From DYGX01 sp035325905 (GTDB lineage Bacteria > Chloroflexota > Anaerolineae > Aggregatilineales > Aggregatilineaceae), in NCBI GenBank assembly GCA_035325905.1, contig DAOKYY010000075.1:1-19320 (forward strand): DNA of 19,320 bases, written 5' to 3'. The notes under the pieces are model-generated. The model was not told the DNA's origin and did not search any database. It saw only the letters and a program-made list of their open reading frames with translations. The position numbers and the translations under genes were made by a program. Numbering within the stretch: position 1 is the first letter of the stretch; every line of letters starts with the position of its first letter. Below, one piece after another: positions 15,033 through 19,320 of the stretch.

Positions 15033-15043
15033 GGCGCGCGACC

Positions 15044-17977
15044 TTACGCATCACGCAGCGCCGCCGCCACAACTTCGACCGGGTGAAGCGCCGTTCGTCC
15101 CGCGCCATGCTGGACCTGCTCGCGGCATGAGACGCCGCTGGCCGCGATAATCGCCTCCGGCGCGGCGCGCACGGCGGGCAGCAGCCGCTGCTCGCCGATC
15201 TGCATCGAGAGCGCGTAATGCTCGCGCTCGTACCCGAAGCTCCCGGCCACGCCGCAGCAGCCATCGTCCAGCTCGGTGACGCGGCAATTCGGGATCAGGC
15301 GCAGCGCCAGGTGGGTCGCGGTAGTGCCCCACAGCGCGCGCTGGTAGCAGTGGCCGTGCAGCAGCACCTCGCGCGGCTGCGCGTCAAACCGCTCTGGCGG
15401 CAGACGCCCCGCCGCGCCGATCTCCGCCAGCCACTCCTCGACCGTGATCGTCGCCGCCCCGACCCGCCGCGCGTCGTCGCGCAGCGCCGCCGGGACCAGG
15501 CCGGCGTACTCGTCGCGGAAGGCTGCCGCGCAGCTTGGCTCCAGGAGCATGAAGCGCTCGCCGCGCGCCACGATCGGAGCCATCCGCCGCACGTTCTTGA
15601 TCGCCAGCGACCGCGCGCCGTCCAGCAGCCCCTTCGAGATCAGCGGGCGCCCGCAACAATCAAGCTCGCGCGGCCCCCAGACCTCCACCCGACACCCCGC
15701 CGCCTGTGCGACACGCAGCGCCGCCTGCCCCAGGTGTGGAGTGTTGTACTCGGTATACGTGTCCGCGATCAGGATCGGCGCCTCCGCCGCGCCCGGCGGG
15801 AAAACCGCCCCATGCCGCCGCGCCCAGACGCTGAATCGCTGGCGGGCGAGCGTCGGGAGCGTGCGCTCCGGCGCGACGCCGATCCGCGCCAGCGCCCACC
15901 GCCCCGGCGCCGAGCGTAGCATGGCGTTCGCCAGCGGGGGAAACAGGCTGCCCAGCCGGTTCAGGTGGTGGATGTTGCCGAACAGCCGCGCGCGCAGCGG
16001 GGCGCCATGACGATCATAGTACGCCGCCGTGAACTCGGCCTTGAGCCGCGCCATGTCGACCAGCGACGGGCACTCTGCTTTGCACGCCTTACACGACAGG
16101 CACAGGTCGAGCACCTCGGCCACGCGCCGGTCGGTGAGGCCCTCGGCGCTCAGGTGCCCGGTCATCGCCAGCCGCAGGATGTTGGCGCGCCCGCGCGTCG
16201 AGTCCTGCTCGTCGCGCGTCGCCATGAAGCTGGGGCACATCGTGCCGGTTCCCTCTTTGCGGCACACCCCCGCGCCGTTGCACATCTCGACCGCCCCGGC
16301 GAACCCGCCGTCGTGCGACCAGTCCAGCCGGGTGCGCGCCGGTGCCAGGGGGGTAGCGTACTCAGGCCCGTAGCGCAGCGTGCGCGGGTCGTCCATCGGC
16401 CCCACGTCCACGACCTTGCCGGGGTTCATCAGCCCTTGCGGGTCGAACGCTCGCTTGACTTCGCGGAAGGCTTCGGTCAGAACCGGGCCGAACAGCTTGC
16501 GGCTGAACTCCCCGCGCGACAGCCCTTCGCCGTGCTCGCCGCTGGTCGTGCCGTGATAGGTCAGCACCAGGTCGCTGGTCGCCTCGGCGATGGCGCGGTA
16601 CTGGCGCAAGCCCTCGGCGCTTTTCAGGTTCAGCAGCGGGCGGATGTGCAGGCATCCGGCGCTGGCGTGCGCGTAGAGCGCCATACGCGCGCCGTTCTCC
16701 GCGACGATACGCTCCACCCCGGCGACATACGCAGCCAGGTGTTCGACCGGCACGGCGGCGTCTTCGATGAACGGCACCGGCTTGAAATCTCCGCGCATGC
16801 TCATCAGCAGGCCCAGCCCGGCCTTGCGCACCTTCAGCACGTCGGCGGCGCGCGCCTCGCTCTCGGCGATGACGATTCGCTCGCGGTGCCCCAGCGCGGC
16901 CAGCTTCTGCTTCAGCCGGTCGATGTTGGCCGCCAGCTCGTCCGCCGACTCGCCGTAGAACTCGACCGCCAGCACCGCCGCCGGATCGCCCTCGACGAAG
17001 GTCAGGTGGCGCGAGTAGTCGGGGTGCGCGCGCGTCATGTCGAGCAACATCTTGTCCAGCAGCTCGATCGCCGACGGCCCGACTTCCAGCAGCCCCGGCA
17101 CCGATTCCAGCGCGGCGTGCAGCTCGCCATAGTGCACCAACGCCAGGCGGGTCATGCGCGGGCGCGGAACCAGCGCCAGATCGATTTCGGTTACGGTGCC
17201 AAGCGTGCCTTCCGCCCCGACGAATAACTGCGCCAGGTCCGGCGCCTGTGGATCGAGCCGGTTGAGCGCGTACCCGGCCACCGTGCGCCACGTTCGAGGG
17301 TAACGCGCCGCGATCTCGCCCGCGTAGCGATCCAGGATCGCGCTCACCTCGGCAGCCAGCGCCGCCGCGCGCGGGTGCACGGGCGCATTTGCCCCCAGGG
17401 CCAGCCGCTCACCATCGGCCAGCACCACCTCAACCCCGGCGACATGATCGCTGAACATGCCGTAGAGAATGCTGTGCATCCCGGTCGCGTTGTTGCCCAG
17501 GCAGCCGCCGACGGTGGCGCGATCGGCGCTGGCGGGGTCCGGCCCGACCATCAGGTCGAGCGGCGCAAGCTGCGCGTTGAGCTGGCCGAGCACCATGCCG
17601 CTCTGCACGCGCACGCGGCGCGCCTCAACGTCCACGCTCTGCACGCGCCGCATGTGGCGCGACAGGTCGAGCACCAGCGCGTAACCGACTGTTTGCCCGG
17701 CCAGCGCGCTCCCGGCGCCGCGTGGCAGCAGCGGGACGCCGTGCCGGGCCGCGATCTGGTGCGCGGCGGCCACGTCGCCGGCGTGACGCGGAAAGGCCAC
17801 CCCGATCGGCTCGATCTGGTAATTGCTGGCGTCGGTGCTGTACAGCAAACGGGTTGTCGTATCGAAGCGCACCTCGCCGTCCAGCGCCGCGCGCAGATCG
17901 CGCTCCAGCGCAGGAAGGTCGAAGGCTAGCGAGGTACGCGGACTGTGCGCCGAGGCGGTTGGCCGTATCTGGGACAT
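15044..17977 (-). CDS. FAD/Fe-S D-2-hydroxyacid dehydrogenase (D-lactate or D-2-hydroxyglutarate type)
   Basis: This 977-residue fusion resembles the YdiJ and bacterial Dld-II group. Residues 20-270 form a PCMH-type FAD domain with PRGAGSALAGQ (85-95) and a GGCLGNNATG stretch (157-166). The FAD-linked oxidase C-terminal domain (about 270-520) has HIRP (443-446) and EHGEGLSRGEF (481-491). An iron-sulfur module follows, with Cys566, Cys572 and Cys581, then the classical CLSCKACKAECP (626-637). Two CCG-type cysteine-rich modules close the chain: ELDCCG (771-776) with Cys816, and HCYQ (876-879) with DDGCCG (904-909). These parts allow oxidation of a D-2-hydroxyacid with electron transfer through Fe-S clusters to a carrier. 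The frame is open to a GTG at 18037, but that start lies inside the upstream gene's terminator. The ATG at 17977, with AGGTG about nine bases upstream, is therefore chosen. D-lactate, D-2-hydroxyglutarate or glycolate cannot be distinguished by eye. Confidence 0.92.
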   Translation of the reverse strand: MSQIRPTASAHSPRTSLAFDLPALERDLRAALDGEVRFDTTTRLLYSTDASNYQIEPIGVAFPRHAGDVAAAHQIAARHGVPLLPRGAGSALAGQTVGYALVLDLSRHMRRVQSVDVEARRVRVQSGMVLGQLNAQLAPLDLMVGPDPASADRATVGGCLGNNATGMHSILYGMFSDHVAGVEVVLADGERLALGANAPVHPRAAALAAEVSAILDRYAGEIAARYPRTWRTVAGYALNRLDPQAPDLAQLFVGAEGTLGTVTEIDLALVPRPRMTRLALVHYGELHAALESVPGLLEVGPSAIELLDKMLLDMTRAHPDYSRHLTFVEGDPAAVLAVEFYGESADELAANIDRLKQKLAALGHRERIVIAESEARAADVLKVRKAGLGLLMSMRGDFKPVPFIEDAAVPVEHLAAYVAGVERIVAENGARMALYAHASAGCLHIRPLLNLKSAEGLRQYRAIAEATSDLVLTYHGTTSGEHGEGLSRGEFSRKLFGPVLTEAFREVKRAFDPQGLMNPGKVVDVGPMDDPRTLRYGPEYATPLAPARTRLDWSHDGGFAGAVEMCNGAGVCRKEGTGTMCPSFMATRDEQDSTRGRANILRLAMTGHLSAEGLTDRRVAEVLDLCLSCKACKAECPSLVDMARLKAEFTAAYYDRHGAPLRARLFGNIHHLNRLGSLFPPLANAMLRSAPGRWALARIGVAPERTLPTLARQRFSVWARRHGAVFPPGAAEAPILIADTYTEYNTPHLGQAALRVAQAAGCRVEVWGPRELDCCGRPLISKGLLDGARSLAIKNVRRMAPIVARGERFMLLEPSCAAAFRDEYAGLVPAALRDDARRVGAATITVEEWLAEIGAAGRLPPERFDAQPREVLLHGHCYQRALWGTTATHLALRLIPNCRVTELDDGCCGVAGSFGYEREHYALSMQIGEQRLLPAVRAAPEAIIAASGVSCREQVQHGAGRTALHPVEVVAAALRDA

Positions 17978-18007
17978 CGCAGCAGCACCTGGATGAAAGC
18001 GCCGGTC

Positions 18008-18046
18008 AAAAAAGAGGACCGCTCGTGACGTGCGCACAAGCGGTCC
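18008..18046 (-). terminator. Intrinsic terminator after the UgpC-like ATPase gene
   Basis: On the minus strand an 8-base perfect stem (GGACCGCT with AGCGGTCC; plus-strand arms 18016-18023 and 18039-18046) with a 15-base loop is followed by TCTTTTTT. This is a textbook Rho-independent terminator for the gene ending at 18096. Its T-run ends 30 bases before the ATG of the next minus-strand gene at 17977, so it also stands in that gene's leader if transcription starts upstream. Confidence 0.85.
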
Positions 18047-18095
18047 CCCGACTGTATCAACCGACAGGATCGGCAGCCGCCGCCCCGCACCGGGA

Positions 18096-19199
18096 CTATT
18101 GCAGCGCCTGCTCGGTTTCCTGGTCGAACAACTGCATGTTATAGAGGTTCAGAACCGCGCCAGTCCGCTCGCCGACATGGACATTCGAGCGCGGGTCCAT
18201 GCGGGCCAGGAAGGTCTTGCCACCCGACTCCAGATAGACGATCTTCTCGTTGCCCATCTCTTCGACCACGTCCACATTGGCCTCGATCATGGCCGGCTCG
18301 ACATTCGCCGGTTGGAAATCGGGATGCGCGATGTTCTCCGGGCGAATGCCGAAGATCACATTCTTGCCGAGGTACGGGCGGTACTGATCGATGCGCGAGG
18401 CCGGGACCGGGATCTGGAAGTGGCCGGTGTCCACGACCATCTTGCCGTTGACTTCCTTCAGCGCCGAGTTGTCGAAGAAGTTCATCGACGGGCTGCCGAT
18501 GAAACCGGCGACAAAGACATTCGTCGGGTGGTCGTACAGGTTGGTCGGCGTGTCGATCTGCATCAGCTCACCGGCGCGCAACACCGCGATCCGCTCGCCC
18601 ATCGTCATCGCTTCTACTTGGTCGTGGGTCACGTAGATAAAGGTCGTGCCCAGGCGCTGGTGCAGCTTGCTGATGAAGGCGCGCGCCTCAACGCGCAGCT
18701 TGGCGTCGAGGTTAGAAAGCGGCTCGTCCAGCAGGAAGACGGCGGGTTCGCGCACAATGGCGCGGCCTACCGCGACGCGCTGGCGCTGCCCACCCGAAAG
18801 CTGGCGCGGGCGGCGGTCGAGCAGGGTTTCAATGCCCAGGCTCGCCGCGACTTCGCGCACGCGCTCGTCAATTACCTGCTTGGGGGTGCGGCGCAGACGC
18901 AGGCCAAAGGCCATGTTGTCATAGACCGTCATGTGCGGGTACAGCGCGTAGCTCTGGAACACCATCGCGATGTCGCGGTCTTTAGGCGCCACGTTGTTCA
19001 CCACGCGGTCGCCGATCAGAATTTCCCCTTCCGTGATCTCTTCGAGGCCGGCAAGCATCCGCAAGCTGGTCGATTTGCCGCACCCCGAGGGACCCACGAA
19101 GACGAGAAACTCGCCGTCTGGGATTTCGATGTTCAGGTCCTTGACAGCCGTCACATCGCCCCACCGTTTGGTCACGTTTCGGTAAGATACACTCGCCAC
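18096..19199 (-). CDS. Carbohydrate ABC importer ATP-binding protein (UgpC/MsmX family)
   Basis: This 367-residue protein is the usual length for the family. The ATPase domain has Walker A GPSGCGKST (36-44), Q-loop Gln82, signature LSGGQRQR (134-141), Walker B FLLDEPLSNLD (155-165) and switch His192. The C-terminal regulatory region has FIGSPSMNFF (233-242) and GIRPENI (284-290), the MOP/TOBE pattern of sugar importers. The start is GTG at 19199, preceded by GGGAGGA at an ideal distance; the longer frame to 19295 lacks such a site and runs through the promoter. There are no permease or binding-protein genes in the window, and the gene has its own promoter and terminator. It may therefore be a shared ATPase serving several importers, as MsmX does in Bacillus; that is inference. 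Confidence 0.95.
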   Translation of the reverse strand: MASVSYRNVTKRWGDVTAVKDLNIEIPDGEFLVFVGPSGCGKSTSLRMLAGLEEITEGEILIGDRVVNNVAPKDRDIAMVFQSYALYPHMTVYDNMAFGLRLRRTPKQVIDERVREVAASLGIETLLDRRPRQLSGGQRQRVAVGRAIVREPAVFLLDEPLSNLDAKLRVEARAFISKLHQRLGTTFIYVTHDQVEAMTMGERIAVLRAGELMQIDTPTNLYDHPTNVFVAGFIGSPSMNFFDNSALKEVNGKMVVDTGHFQIPVPASRIDQYRPYLGKNVIFGIRPENIAHPDFQPANVEPAMIEANVDVVEEMGNEKIVYLESGGKTFLARMDPRSNVHVGERTGAVLNLYNMQLFDQETEQALQ

Positions 19200-19216
19200 G
19201 GGCTTCCTCCCATACG

Positions 19217-19258
19217 AATTGCTTTTAGAAAATGCCGGCCGGGCACAAATTGCTCTTA
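19217..19258. promoter_or_regulatory. Paired direct repeats in the leader of the UgpC-like gene
   Basis: AATTGCTTTTA (19217-19227) and AATTGCTCTTA (19248-19258) match at 10 of 11 bases and start 31 bases apart, about three helical turns. The palindrome CCGGCCGG (19235-19242) lies between them. Both copies lie between the predicted promoter and the GTG at 19199. This arrangement suits a regulator binding two sites on one face of the DNA. No regulator is identified. Confidence 0.4.
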
Positions 19259-19268
19259 ATGACACCCT

Positions 19269-19297
19269 ATTATGGCATCGACTTCGCTCAAACACAA
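19269..19297 (-). promoter_or_regulatory. Predicted promoter of the UgpC-like ATPase gene
   Basis: On the minus strand TTGTGT (19292-19297) and CATAAT (19269-19274, 5 of 6 matches to TATAAT) are 17 bases apart. Transcription would begin near 19262, giving a leader of about 63 bases before the GTG at 19199. The -35 box is weak (3 of 6), so an activator may be needed. The region is notably AT-richer than its surroundings. Confidence 0.45.
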
Positions 19298-19320
19298 ATA
19301 GCGTTTTGGCACAAGTTTCG

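Noticed and set aside
12969..15086. A 705-codon open frame on the plus strand opposite the glycosyltransferase gene
   Set aside because: Its translation is Arg/Gln/His-rich with no recognisable domain, and it mirrors the G/C-rich third positions of the real minus-strand gene.
15965..17227. A 420-codon open frame on the plus strand opposite the dehydrogenase gene
   Set aside because: Same shadow composition. The minus strand has clear FAD and Fe-S motifs across the same bases.
17978..18037. GTG at 18037 as start of the dehydrogenase
   Set aside because: It lies within the loop and stem of an intrinsic terminator. The 20 added residues have no family counterpart, and ATG 17977 has a better ribosome-binding site.
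18030..19259. A 409-codon open frame on the plus strand opposite the UgpC-like gene
   Set aside because: The minus strand encodes a complete ABC ATPase with all motifs; the plus-strand translation has no family pattern.
19200..19295. Longer start at 19295 for the UgpC-like ATPase
   Set aside because: The extension crosses the predicted promoter and lacks a ribosome-binding site, whereas GTG 19199 has GGGAGGA at ideal spacing and gives the normal family N-terminus.

Overview
The window is GC-rich, densely packed bacterial chromosome. Coding strands carry strongly G/C-biased third positions, so most long opposite-strand frames are shadows. The gene mix suggests a free-living heterotroph: UgpC/MsmX-type sugar-importer ATPases, a YjbQ protein of the GDGNGHxH subtype, a dolichyl-phosphate-mannose-type (GT39/PMT-like) membrane glycosyltransferase, a multi-GAF histidine kinase and a large FAD/Fe-S 2-hydroxyacid dehydrogenase. 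My best guess is Chloroflexota (Anaerolineae-like). That is inference from gene style, not proof. I see no tRNA, rRNA, CRISPR array, insertion sequence or phage gene, and no gene-free stretch exceeds 300 bases.

Layout. (1) 1-501 (+): the C-terminal end of a sugar ABC importer ATPase. (2) 5055-527 (-): a two-gene ABC exporter, with a LolD/MacB-type ATPase followed by a very large FtsX/MacB-type permease. The two genes overlap at ATGA, and a perfect 7-bp inverted repeat lies just upstream of the ATPase start. (3) 5314-6474 (+): a secreted L,D-transpeptidase with a recognisable promoter, a leader hairpin and a strong intrinsic terminator. (4) 8548-6554 (-): a 664-residue fusion of a Clp_N (ClpA/ClpC N-terminal) domain to a kinase-fold phosphotransferase, divergent from (5) 8758-9732 (+): homoserine kinase (thrB).

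(6) 17977-9753 (-): four genes read in one direction with gaps of 11, 10 and 47 bases. They encode an FAD/Fe-S D-2-hydroxyacid dehydrogenase, a GT39-type membrane glycosyltransferase, a YjbQ-family protein and a four-GAF histidine kinase. At the first two junctions the upstream TAA stop codon forms part of the next gene's ribosome-binding site, so translation is probably coupled. (7) 19199-18096 (-): a complete UgpC/MsmX-type ATPase with its own promoter, a pair of direct repeats in the leader and an intrinsic terminator. That terminator ends only 30 bases before the dehydrogenase start codon.

The most unusual item is the Clp_N-kinase fusion. It has a protease-adaptor type substrate-recognition domain but no AAA+ unfoldase, and it is joined to a kinase with intact catalytic residues and an extra middle segment. 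The next most interesting items are regulatory: the terminator set against the four-gene run, and the repeats in front of the ugpC-like gene and the exporter.
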